This document shows positions 38,588 through 46,446 of a stretch of 64,000 nt of DNA, piece after piece. The stretch comes from Bacteroides sp. (GTDB lineage: Bacteria; Bacteroidota; Bacteroidia; Bacteroidales; Muribaculaceae). Made by a program: the position numbers and the translations under genes. Each line of letters opens with the position of its first letter. The first letter of the stretch is position 1. The notes under the pieces are model-generated. The model searched no databases. It saw only the letters and a list, made by a program, of their open reading frames with translations, and was not told where the DNA came from. The stretch covers positions 103,565 through 167,564 of the forward strand of contig JAAVCP010000013.1 of NCBI GenBank assembly GCA_014802265.1. The letters run 5' to 3'.

Positions 38588-39967
38588 ATGAATAAGATTA
38601 AAATATGCGCCGCAGGCGCTATGTTGGCGGTCACTTTCTCCAGCTGCCACATCTACAATAAATATGAACTCCCGGTCAACGATAGCTCTATAGTGGCTGA
38701 CTTTGGTAAGGCTGCTGCAGAACAGGTAGATTCCACTGCCCTGCCTTATCTCGGTTGGGAAAAGATTTTCCAAGATCCCAAATTGCAGACTCTGATCCGC
38801 CTCGCTCTTGCTAACAATAAGGATCTTAAAAATGCAAAGCTGAACGTTGACATAGCAGCCGCTCAGTTACAGGGAGCGAAACTCAGTTATTTCCCCTCGC
38901 TGACTTTCACTCCTAACGGTGGCACTGCAAGCTATGGTGGTAGCCACATGGAGTGGAGCTATACCCTTCCTCTTGCTGCCCAATGGGAAATTGATGCCTT
39001 TGCAAAGATTCTCAATCGTAAGCGTGGGGCAAAGGTCAGTCTCGAAATGAGTCAGGATTATGAAAATGCAGTTCGCTCGCAAATTGTTTGTGGTGTGGCT
39101 AATGTGTATTTCTCACTCGTAATGCTTAACCAGCAGCTTGACCTTACAAAACGCACATCAGAAATTTGGAAGGAACAAGTTGAGACTATGGCACTCATGA
39201 AAGAAGCAGGACGCACTAACGAGGCTGCCGTAGTGCAAAGCCGTGCTAACTACTATAATATCATGAGCACTATTCCCACCCTTGAGGAGTCCATCAATCA
39301 GTTACAGAACACACTCTCCCTACTTCTCAACTCATATCCCAACACATGGGAGGTAACTTCCGATTTGACATTCTCAATTCCAGATCAGCTTGTTAACGGT
39401 ATCCCTGTGTCCTATTTGGCATGGCGTCCTGACGTAAGGGCTGCTGAAAGGTCATTGGCTGCCGCTTATTATTCCACCAATTCAGCGCGTGCTGCCTTTT
39501 ACCCAAGCATTGTGATTTCGGCTCAAGGTGGATTCACTAATCTTCTTGGTAGCTTTATAAAGAATCCGGGTGAATGGTTTATCCAGCTTGCTGGGCAACT
39601 CACTGCACCTATCTTCTCACGTGGTCAGAATATAGCCACTTTGAAAGCTGCGAAAGCACAACAGGAACAGGCTCTTAACACATTTGAATATACAGTGCTC
39701 AGTGCAAGTTCCGACGTCAGCGATGCACTCGTAAGCTACACAAAGAATGTTGAGAAGGATAAATATCTCCAGCTGCAGGTAGATGAACTGGAAAAATCGG
39801 TGGAATATACCAACGAACTTTTCATGTATAACCAAAACACCACATATCTTGAAGTTCTGACAGCACGTTCAAGCCTTCTAAGTGCTCAATTGGCTTGCAT
39901 AGCTAATTGGCATGACAGAGCATCCGCACTGGTGTCACTCTATCAGGCTGTAGGTGGCGGTAGATAA
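38588..39967 (+). CDS. Outer-membrane efflux channel (TolC/OprM, NodT family), lipoprotein
   Basis: Outer-membrane exit duct of the tripartite pump, 459 residues. The frame opens at 38543, but the ATG at 38588 gives a proper lipoprotein signal (MNKIKICAAGAMLAVTFSSC). Two OEP repeats are seen: LIRLALANNKDLKNAKLNVDIAAAQLQGAK and AERSLAAAYYSTNSARAAFYPS, with the typical coiled-coil segments after each. It ends with LVSLYQAVGGG, as usual for the family. It lies 22 bp before the LpxA-like gene, so it is part of the same operon. Confidence 0.94.
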   Translation: MNKIKICAAGAMLAVTFSSCHIYNKYELPVNDSSIVADFGKAAAEQVDSTALPYLGWEKIFQDPKLQTLIRLALANNKDLKNAKLNVDIAAAQLQGAKLSYFPSLTFTPNGGTASYGGSHMEWSYTLPLAAQWEIDAFAKILNRKRGAKVSLEMSQDYENAVRSQIVCGVANVYFSLVMLNQQLDLTKRTSEIWKEQVETMALMKEAGRTNEAAVVQSRANYYNIMSTIPTLEESINQLQNTLSLLLNSYPNTWEVTSDLTFSIPDQLVNGIPVSYLAWRPDVRAAERSLAAAYYSTNSARAAFYPSIVISAQGGFTNLLGSFIKNPGEWFIQLAGQLTAPIFSRGQNIATLKAAKAQQEQALNTFEYTVLSASSDVSDALVSYTKNVEKDKYLQLQVDELEKSVEYTNELFMYNQNTTYLEVLTARSSLLSAQLACIANWHDRASALVSLYQAVGGGR

Positions 39968-39989
39968 TTAACCTCTAAAACTTTTTATC

Positions 39990-40787
39990 ATGACTACAAT
40001 CAGTAATCTCGCATTTGTCCACCCGGAGGCAAAAATTGCAGACAACGTAATGATAGGTGCTTTCTGCTATATCGACAGAAATGTAGAGATCGGTGCAGGC
40101 ACACGTATTCACTCACATGTCAGTATCCTTTCGGGTGCGAGAATCGGGAAAAATAACACTATTTTTGAGGGTGCCATAATCTCTGCCACTCCACAGGATT
40201 TCCGATGGAAAGGTGACGATTCATTAGTTGTCATTGGAGATAATAATCAGATTCGTGAGCAGGTAATCATCAACCGCAGCATCTATAAAGATGGGAAGAC
40301 TGTGATTGGCAATAACTCTTTCATCATGGCACAGTCTCACATTGGTCATGATTCTGTTATTGGTAATTATTGTGTTCTTGGCAATTCAGTCAAAATTGCC
40401 GGCGATGTTAAAATTGGTAATTATACGATTCTTTCCTCCGGAGTAATAGCACACGAGAAATGTAACATTGGTGACTGGGTGCTCATTAAAGGTGGTTGCC
40501 GCGTCAATGGTCATGTGCCTCCTTTTGTTATTATGGCTCACAACCCTATTTCCTATTTTGGAGTCAATGCATTTATTCTCCGGAAGGGGAAAAAGAGCAA
40601 TGCAATAATAGAGGACATAGCGAAATGCTATCGTCATGTCTATCAGAATAGTACGTCGGTATTCAACGCTCTCCGCCGCATAAAAGAAGACGTTGATCCT
40701 TCTCCGGAGCGTGAACTTATCATCTCCTTCATCGAAGGGCACGACATGAAACTTGCTGCAATCCCCAAAGTCGATATCGAAGACTAA
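39990..40787 (+). CDS. lpxA: LpxA-family acyl-ACP:UDP-N-acetylglucosamine O-acyltransferase
   Basis: Left-handed beta-helix acyltransferase of 265 residues: hexapeptide repeats fill residues 10-185 (FVHPEAKIADNVMIGAF onward) and a helical C-terminus follows. The catalytic histidine region matches LpxA (SHIGHDSVIGNYCVLGN), as does GGCRVNGHVPPFVIMAHNP. The family step is the first of lipid A synthesis. The position is odd: canonical lpxA in this phylum usually sits with lpxD/lpxC genes, whereas this copy ends an efflux operon. It could be the main enzyme or a second paralogue with another acyl choice; only a genome search can tell. Confidence 0.85.
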   Translation: MTTISNLAFVHPEAKIADNVMIGAFCYIDRNVEIGAGTRIHSHVSILSGARIGKNNTIFEGAIISATPQDFRWKGDDSLVVIGDNNQIREQVIINRSIYKDGKTVIGNNSFIMAQSHIGHDSVIGNYCVLGNSVKIAGDVKIGNYTILSSGVIAHEKCNIGDWVLIKGGCRVNGHVPPFVIMAHNPISYFGVNAFILRKGKKSNAIIEDIAKCYRHVYQNSTSVFNALRRIKEDVDPSPERELIISFIEGHDMKLAAIPKVDIED

Positions 40788-40810
40788 TATACTATTTCCT
40801 TAAGTAAGCT

Positions 40811-40857
40811 GAGAGGATGTGAAATAATTAAAAACTAATTATTTCACATCCTCTCAT
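40811..40857. terminator. Terminator of the efflux operon
   Basis: Perfect 20-bp arms (40811-40830 and 40836-40855) with loop AAAAC. The arm GAGAGGATGTGAAATAATTA resembles in style the GAGGGTGTATCAAAATT arms elsewhere, but is a different sequence. Confidence 0.85.
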
Positions 40858-41295
40858 TTCTTACATTGCATTCAACATTTATTAATTATTCACCAATCAA
40901 TTAAGCCATAACTCAGCGATTACTCTATGTAAGAGGTTATTATATAATTGAATTATATAAGGATCCAAATTCTATGTTACGTAAATCTCTATATTGTATT
41001 AAGTATTTTAATGACATATTACGTAAAGGCACTTCCGAATTATGGATTTATCCTATTTGCAACCCAAAATATAAAAGCGTATTTTTAAATACTTCTTTCA
41101 ACGGGATCTGAGCAGTTGAAAATTTTCATAAACTCAACTTGAGATACTATTTTTCAAATTTTTAAGTGTAAATTATAATTTTTCCTGAACACGATTAAAC
41201 TAAGACTTAATCTTAAAATAATGAACATTAGTAAGATATATTTATTATTCTTGATCTTATCTTCAAATCTGAAAGATAGAGTCACTAATTTTGAG
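40858..41295. other. AT-rich gap, nothing recognised
   Basis: About 440 bp between the efflux-operon terminator and the promoter at 41296. No ORF of note, no repeats and no clear promoter were seen. Confidence 0.4.
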
Positions 41296-41326
41296 TTGTG
41301 TAATTAAAAATTGTGTATTATCTTTG
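41296..41326 (+). promoter_or_regulatory. Promoter of the structured leader / secreted protein transcript
   Basis: TTG at 41296-41298, exactly 20 bp, TATCTTTG at 41319-41326. Transcription should start near 41333, about 305 nt before the ATG at 41638, one of the longest leaders in the window. Confidence 0.7.
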
Positions 41327-41332
41327 TAACCG

Positions 41333-41637
41333 TAGCTGGTCATGAGAGACCGGTATAAATTATGTAGAAAGCGTTATTTGTGCTTATCTAAGAGTTGAAA
41401 ATCGCCAAATTATTAACTATAGAGATAGGCAGTCAAAGACGCTCATGCTTGTCGTATATCCGCTCCCCAACATGGGGATTAGATATCCGCAGAGGCGTGG
41501 GAGTGGACTGTTTATTCTATAAAAGGCGTTTGGCGATGCCTCAACTCTTGATAGACAGGATCAATCGCCCGCGTCTTTCTTATTTCCTTAAATCTAATAC
41601 GGCTTGTTTGGGGTGATTAGAGCCAGAAAGATCTTTT
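41333..41637 (+). ncRNA. Long structured leader RNA, candidate cis-regulatory element
   Basis: Not recognised as a known family. Base pairing read from sequence: a 5-prime hairpin (GGTC/GACC near 41340-41352); a long closing stem P1 made of 41390-41398 with 41541-41549 and 41401-41409 with 41529-41537 (18 bp, one small internal loop); inside it 41418-41423/41516-41521, 41430-41434/41506-41510, 41456-41460/41482-41486 and 41464-41468/41474-41478. Competing or pseudoknot pairings: AAAGACGC (41435-41442) with GCGTCTTT (41571-41578), and GGCGAT (41532-41537) with a second ATCGCC (41564-41569). Just before the ATG, TCTAAT/ATTAGA and GGCT/AGCC overlap. This layout is what one expects of a riboswitch-like leader acting on translation. 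An open frame across it (from a TTG at 41395) is regarded as spurious. Confidence 0.6.
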
Positions 41638-43599
41638 ATGAAAACAAAATTCATGATGGCTCTTGCCATGGGGTTGATGCTCTTCTGCGCAACGCAAGGT
41701 GTTGCCCGCAACCTTCCCCAAAAAGAAGTGATGGAAAAAGTGCAAGCTATCCAAGCCCACTTGAATCAAAAAAATCCGGAAGCAAAGCTACTCCACTTCG
41801 ACTCCCCCACTCTCCCAATGAAACTCTCTGCTCCTCAAAACGATGAAGATCTTGTAACGATCACCTGCAAGATGATCTGGAATGAGGAAGAAATGCCTAA
41901 TATGCAACCTTTCCAAGTGGTAATACAGTCTACAGATTGGGAATATCTTACCAATGACTACTGTTTTTGGTCTCCTGAAGTTTCCTTCAATGTGCCTAAA
42001 AATAAAGAGTATTATGTTATTGGTCTATTTAACGACTATTTTGGCTGGACAACAGTAGTTGAAACGGTTAACATAACTGAAGATTGTACCATTACAATAG
42101 ACGCTGATAAAGCTGACCAAGAAATATTTTTCAAGCCGGTTATGCAAAATGGTGAGCCAATAGTAATAGATGCAATAAATTATGATGAGAATTATAATCC
42201 CATAGTTATTGATAAAGGAACAATAAATGAAGCGCGTTATAATATTTACATACAATTAAAATATGGAATAGATATATTATCTGCGACAAGTAATTATTCT
42301 CGTTATCTTATAGAGGATGGCGTAATCTTCAATTCAATGGATTACTTGTCTATAAAAACAAATGATAACGACTGCCTAAATATTACTAACTGCTTCTTGG
42401 GGTTGAGCGAAGAATATGGCGCTATAGCAATCAAACTCCTTGCAGATGGAAATAAAAGCCAGGTAGTATCTAATTCCCCAAATGATTATATTGAAATTCA
42501 TCGACTATATGGGAATTCTATATGGAATAGTCCAACATCCAATGAATACTTTCCTGAAATAAATCCGAGTTTAAATTGTGGAGTTGGAGTTTTCTATAAT
42601 TGGACACTATCCCCCGTGACATTAAATTACTGCATGACTGCAGTTACGGGAGAAGATATTTATCCCACTGATAATTTCTATATGAATTCACCAGCACCGG
42701 AAGGTAATGATTATGTGGAAATGCTCGCAAGCCCTATTAAAATATTTTATAACGATATTGATGAATATTTATGGCAATCATTTTATGGGATAAGTTCTCC
42801 TTTAGTAACTATGATTGATGGGATACCAACTAACATAGCATCACATAACTCTATTTTGGAAATGCAAATAGAAGGTGTCGCAGGGTGGCTTCGTTATCAA
42901 CCTGATAATTGTAAAACTGCATATAATCCTTGGTTCTCTTTTCCTTTGACTGAAGACCAAAATGAAATTTATGGCGGCAATGTACCCATTACTCAATTTT
43001 CAACAAGTTACAACAATAATCTTTCATATTCTTTTATTGGTAGATATTCTGAATCGCGGTCAATCGATTTCATGAATCACAAAGTTAACCTCTATCATAA
43101 TGAAAACATTATTGCTGAATCGTGGAAAGAAATTCAATCTCTTCCTCAAAAATGGTGGGAAAATCCCATTGATCCTGGGAAATTCAAGGTAGAAATCGAG
43201 AATGCAAATATGACAGTTGACGGCATTCAAGGATGCAACACTTTCGTTATGGAATATGACAACAGCGTCGATAACTTCTCTTTCCCCGCTTTGGAAATTT
43301 TGCAATTCCGCAATACAGATAACGAAGTAACTGACCGATTTGGAAATGCTTCCGAAGGTATACTTACTTTTGCTGCTGGCAGTTTAATATACACTCCCGA
43401 CGGTTATAATGCATATTATGACTATGAACCTCTTAAAGATATAAAAGTTGAATATGCCCCTAATGGCACTGAATCTTATAAAGAGCTAATGGTTGAAGAA
43501 GATCCTGAAAAGTTTTATATGCCGGGCTACGGTGCTTATTATTACGCATCACTTGACCAGGTTGACAATATGAGTGAAAACGGTTGGTTTGACGTGTGA
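41638..43599 (+). CDS. Secreted protein of unknown function, stops before its T9SS sorting domain
   Basis: A 653-residue exported protein with a signal peptide (MKTKFMMALAMGLMLFCATQGVAR). The mature part is Asn/Asp/Tyr-rich with many short strands (VTITCKMIWNEEEMPNMQPF, TITIDADKADQEIFF), like extracellular multi-domain beta proteins; no catalytic domain was recognised. The frame ends at TGA (43597-43599), but the same frame continues for 88 more codons that encode a T9SS-type C-terminal sorting domain. As it stands the product would leave the cytoplasm but lack its outer-membrane export signal. It is preceded by a long structured leader RNA. Confidence 0.8.
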   Translation: MKTKFMMALAMGLMLFCATQGVARNLPQKEVMEKVQAIQAHLNQKNPEAKLLHFDSPTLPMKLSAPQNDEDLVTITCKMIWNEEEMPNMQPFQVVIQSTDWEYLTNDYCFWSPEVSFNVPKNKEYYVIGLFNDYFGWTTVVETVNITEDCTITIDADKADQEIFFKPVMQNGEPIVIDAINYDENYNPIVIDKGTINEARYNIYIQLKYGIDILSATSNYSRYLIEDGVIFNSMDYLSIKTNDNDCLNITNCFLGLSEEYGAIAIKLLADGNKSQVVSNSPNDYIEIHRLYGNSIWNSPTSNEYFPEINPSLNCGVGVFYNWTLSPVTLNYCMTAVTGEDIYPTDNFYMNSPAPEGNDYVEMLASPIKIFYNDIDEYLWQSFYGISSPLVTMIDGIPTNIASHNSILEMQIEGVAGWLRYQPDNCKTAYNPWFSFPLTEDQNEIYGGNVPITQFSTSYNNNLSYSFIGRYSESRSIDFMNHKVNLYHNENIIAESWKEIQSLPQKWWENPIDPGKFKVEIENANMTVDGIQGCNTFVMEYDNSVDNFSFPALEILQFRNTDNEVTDRFGNASEGILTFAAGSLIYTPDGYNAYYDYEPLKDIKVEYAPNGTESYKELMVEEDPEKFYMPGYGAYYYASLDQVDNMSENGWFDV

Positions 43600-43866
43600 A
43601 TCACCCTTATAGGTTCTAATGGTGCCTATCAGCAACAGACTATATCTCCAGCTTTCAAGGTTGATAAAAACACAGGTATTCCATCAATAAGCAACGTAGG
43701 AAATATGTTATCTGAGGTGAGAGTAAACGGACACAATATAATTGCGCCTTCAGACGCAGTTATTATCAGTAGCGCAGGAATCGTATCATCAGGTCAGAAT
43801 GTAGCTCCAGGCATCTACATTGTCCGTCTCTCTAATGGAAGCACTCAAAAGGTTATTGTGAAATAG
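43600..43866 (+). pseudogene. In-frame continuation: T9SS type A-like C-terminal sorting domain behind a TGA
   Basis: Directly after the TGA the frame reads ITLIGSNGAYQQQTISPAF, a spacer, then VRVNGHNIIAPSDAVIISS, AGIVSSGQNVAPGIYIVRLS and a KVIVK end before TAG at 43864-43866. This is the usual form of a T9SS sorting domain. The break could be a recent C-to-T change of a CGA arginine codon, a sequencing error, or a read-through stop. No upstream start of its own is likely. Confidence 0.75.
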
Positions 43867-43910
43867 TCATATAACTCATAGAACTTCCTCATCAACCACT
43901 TAACTTCTCA

Positions 43911-43949
43911 GGAGGGTGTATCAAAATTCCGAATTTTGATACACCCTCC
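43911..43949. terminator. Terminator, second copy of the GGGTGTATCAAAATT hairpin
   Basis: Perfect 19-bp arms (43911-43929 and 43931-43949). The arm contains GAGGGTGTATCAAAATTC, the same as the inner arm of the terminator at 31186-31248, 12.7 kb away. It ends the secreted-protein transcript. Confidence 0.82.
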
Positions 43950-44135
43950 CCCTTTATCATAATCTTCCCTATATCTCCAGCCTGTATTATATTCCATCTT
44001 ATGTTCGTGAGTGAACCCACAGGTTTTTGATACGCTCATTTCATCTATCAAACCAATTTCAACTCTATAAGCAGCATATTAACCAATAAAATACTTAATA
44101 TAAATTAATCCAAAAGAAGCATTTTAGAAATTTTA

Positions 44136-44167
44136 TTTGCACATAACGCCAAATCTTTTTAAATTTG
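44136..44167 (+). promoter_or_regulatory. Promoter of cdsA
   Basis: TTTG at 44136-44139, 20-bp spacer, TAAATTTG at 44160-44167. The leader is about 80 nt. The remainder of the 43950-44254 gap shows nothing else. Confidence 0.65.
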
Positions 44168-44254
44168 CAATCTCTCAACAACTCTCCGTAAGTTATAACC
44201 CTATAACCCGAATCAACGATATATTTAATTCATTAATTATCTGCCCTAAAATAT

Positions 44255-45067
44255 ATGGATATTAAGAAATTATCGGTCCGTACTGCTTCCGGACTCGTTT
44301 ATATAGGCATAATAATAGGATGCATATTCTGGGGAATAATACCCTTCTCATTTATGGCGGCTGTCTTTGCGACGTTAGGAATAATTGAGTTTGAGAAGAT
44401 TACCCATGAACTTACTATAAAAACTATTCCTACTCTCCTGCTTGATATTGCAGGGGCAGTATGTTTAGTGTTTGGTTGGATGTTATATCCAATCTTCATC
44501 TGGATTTTTATACTTATATGCCGCATGACCCTTCAGCTGTATATCAGAAGTGAATCGCCATTAGCAGACCTGTCAAAATCCATGATGGCACAACTATACA
44601 TAGGTCTTCCTCTCGGAATTATGACTCTCATAGGTGAATGGGTATCTTTGCCAATAGTGTTTACAATCTTCCTAATGATATGGATTAACGACACCGGCGC
44701 ATTTCTTGTCGGGAGCACTCTTGGTAAACACAGACTCTTTGAACGAATATCTCCAAAAAAATCTTGGGAGGGATTTTTTGGCGGACTTATTTTCAATATA
44801 ATCGCCGGAGGCGTATTTTGCACTTATGCTTCCTCATTTTTGGGAATGAACGGTATGAATATCTATGAGGGTATTGGTTTGGGAATTGTAGTGACTGTGT
44901 TTGGAACATGGGGTGATTTAATAGAATCTATGATCAAACGCAATCTTCAGATAAAAGACTCAGGCAACATTATCCCGGGTCATGGCGGAATTCTTGATCG
45001 AATTGATTCACTGTTGTTGGTAATGCCTGCAACATTTATCTATATGTGCCTCTTAGACTTTATCTGA
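44255..45067 (+). CDS. cdsA: Phosphatidate cytidylyltransferase
   Basis: Inner-membrane enzyme that makes CDP-diacylglycerol from phosphatidate and CTP, the branch point of phospholipid synthesis. 270 residues, about seven hydrophobic segments. The CDS signature is complete near the C-terminus: GDLIESMIKRNLQIKDSGNI followed by PGHGGILDRIDSL. The upstream KKSWEGFFGG motif is also conserved. It is followed 65 bp later by an acetyltransferase gene, probably on the same transcript. Confidence 0.95.
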   Translation: MDIKKLSVRTASGLVYIGIIIGCIFWGIIPFSFMAAVFATLGIIEFEKITHELTIKTIPTLLLDIAGAVCLVFGWMLYPIFIWIFILICRMTLQLYIRSESPLADLSKSMMAQLYIGLPLGIMTLIGEWVSLPIVFTIFLMIWINDTGAFLVGSTLGKHRLFERISPKKSWEGFFGGLIFNIIAGGVFCTYASSFLGMNGMNIYEGIGLGIVVTVFGTWGDLIESMIKRNLQIKDSGNIIPGHGGILDRIDSLLLVMPATFIYMCLLDFI

Positions 45068-45132
45068 TCTATGTAAAATTTCACACTACTACAAGTATGT
45101 AAGATTAACCCTTGAACTGAACAAACAATATT

Positions 45133-45696
45133 ATGACCAAAGCAGAAAAAATATGGGATACCATGATAAGTGGTGAAGTATATGACGCCACTCATCCGGG
45201 GTTGATAAAAAGACTACGGGAAACCCGTGAAAAACTATGGGAATTCAATAATCTTCCACCCTCCCAGGAAGAGCGACAAAAAGAGATTATACGTGGTTTG
45301 CTTGGAGGATGTGGTGAATGGTTTCAAATCAATCAGCCATTTAGATGTGATTATGGCAGTAACATCTATATCGGAGAAGGATTTTTTGCTAATTTTAATC
45401 TTACAATTCTTGATGAAGCGGAAGTAAGAATCGGTAAAAATGTCTTTATAGGTCCGAATGTCAGTATATTCACTGCCTGTCATCCTATTGATCCGGAAGA
45501 ACGAAATAAGATATTAGAATGGGCAGAACCCGTGACTATCGGTAATAGTGTTTGGATTGGTGGGGCAGCCACCATACTTCCCGGTGTCACTATTGGCGAT
45601 AACGTTGTAATTGGAGCTGGCGCAGTAGTCACTAAAGATGTGCCTTCCAATGTTGTGGTTGGAGGAAACCCTGCAAAAATAATTAAGGAAATATAA
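45133..45696 (+). CDS. Sugar O-acetyltransferase (maltose/galactoside acetyltransferase, NodL/LacA type)
   Basis: Cytoplasmic hexapeptide-repeat acetyltransferase of 187 residues using acetyl-CoA. The N-terminal cap domain begins [22 protein letters not shown]; the beta-helix holds the catalytic histidine in [13 protein letters not shown], and the C-terminal repeats [20 protein letters not shown] and [20 protein letters not shown] are diagnostic. The acceptor sugar cannot be told from sequence. The stop lies 1 bp before the stem of a terminator (45697-45738). Confidence 0.9.
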   Translation: MTKAEKIWDTMISGEVYDATHPGLIKRLRETREKLWEFNNLPPSQEERQKEIIRGLLGGCGEWFQINQPFRCDYGSNIYIGEGFFANFNLTILDEAEVRIGKNVFIGPNVSIFTACHPIDPEERNKILEWAEPVTIGNSVWIGGAATILPGVTIGDNVVIGAGAVVTKDVPSNVVVGGNPAKIIKEI

Positions 45697-45738
45697 ATAA
45701 AAGCGCGTCAGACAATAGTTGTTCCGACGCTCTTTTAT
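45697..45738. terminator. Two-way terminator between the acetyltransferase and the PorT-like gene
   Basis: Imperfect stem: ATAAAAG (45697-45703), GCGTC and CAA pair with TTG, GACGC and CTTTTAT (ending 45738); A- and T-runs lie on both sides. It serves convergent genes. Confidence 0.8.
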
Positions 45739-45744
45739 AACTTG

Positions 45745-46446
45745 CTATTTAATTCGGAACCAATAACCGAAAGTTGCTGAAATTGACATCTGGTTGGAGG
45801 CACTATATGTATCAGTTCGCTTGGAAGGGAATATATTTCCAAGTCCGTAGTAGAAACGTGCTTCAAACGCAATGCTATTCTTTCGGTTAATATTAAACTC
45901 AGCACCCAGACCGGCACTGATTCCATAGTCAAATTTTTGAGTGACTTTCATGAGCATCTGAGAATTCATCCTGTTACGATAGGGAAAATCCGGAAGTGTA
46001 GCCATTTCTTTTGGATCAAAGTTTGCTTTGGTTGATTCTCCTAAAAAGAGAGCAACCTGAGGACCTGCATTAAAGAAGAAACGACCGCGTCTACCAAAAT
46101 AAATATGTGCCAACACAGGCAGCTCCATGTAATTTAACGTACGCTTATAGTTATATGGAGCTTTTTCAAAATTCTCTTTCCAACCCCGTTGCACAAAATT
46201 CAATTCAGCGATAAGTCCGAAATGATCCTCCTCAATGTAACGTACCATTACACCTACTGCGATCCCAGGATTGATGAGTTGCTGCTCTACAGCAGGACTA
46301 AAGAACACTTTGGATATATCAGCACCCCCCTTTACTCCTAACGATACGTTAGAACTGTAATGCGTTTGGGAAAAGCCATTTCCATAATTCATCGCAATTA
46401 TCACAATCGGGAGTAGTACAGACTTTATAAACGACTTAATACTCAT
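45745..46446 (-). CDS. PorT-family outer-membrane beta-barrel protein
   Basis: A 233-residue protein with a signal peptide (IKSVLLPIVIIAMNYGNGFSQ). Repeated amphipathic strands with PorT-family features: SLGVKGGADISKVFF, FGLIAELNFVQRGW, MELPVLAHIYFGRRGRFFFNAGP and the terminal aromatic-ended strand ISATFGYWFRIK. Such small barrels (OMP_b-brl_2) are numerous in Bacteroidetes and mostly without known role, so the link to PorT of the T9SS is at family level only. The start overlaps the stop of the LysM gene by 4 bp (ATGA), so the two are translationally coupled. Confidence 0.83.
   Translation of the reverse strand: MSIKSFIKSVLLPIVIIAMNYGNGFSQTHYSSNVSLGVKGGADISKVFFSPAVEQQLINPGIAVGVMVRYIEEDHFGLIAELNFVQRGWKENFEKAPYNYKRTLNYMELPVLAHIYFGRRGRFFFNAGPQVALFLGESTKANFDPKEMATLPDFPYRNRMNSQMLMKVTQKFDYGISAGLGAEFNINRKNSIAFEARFYYGLGNIFPSKRTDTYSASNQMSISATFGYWFRIK

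Noticed and set aside
41395..41616. 73-codon open frame on the plus strand, starting with TTG
   Set aside because: It lies wholly inside the strongly paired leader RNA, starts with TTG and has no protein-like features; the frame is a by-product of the RNA.
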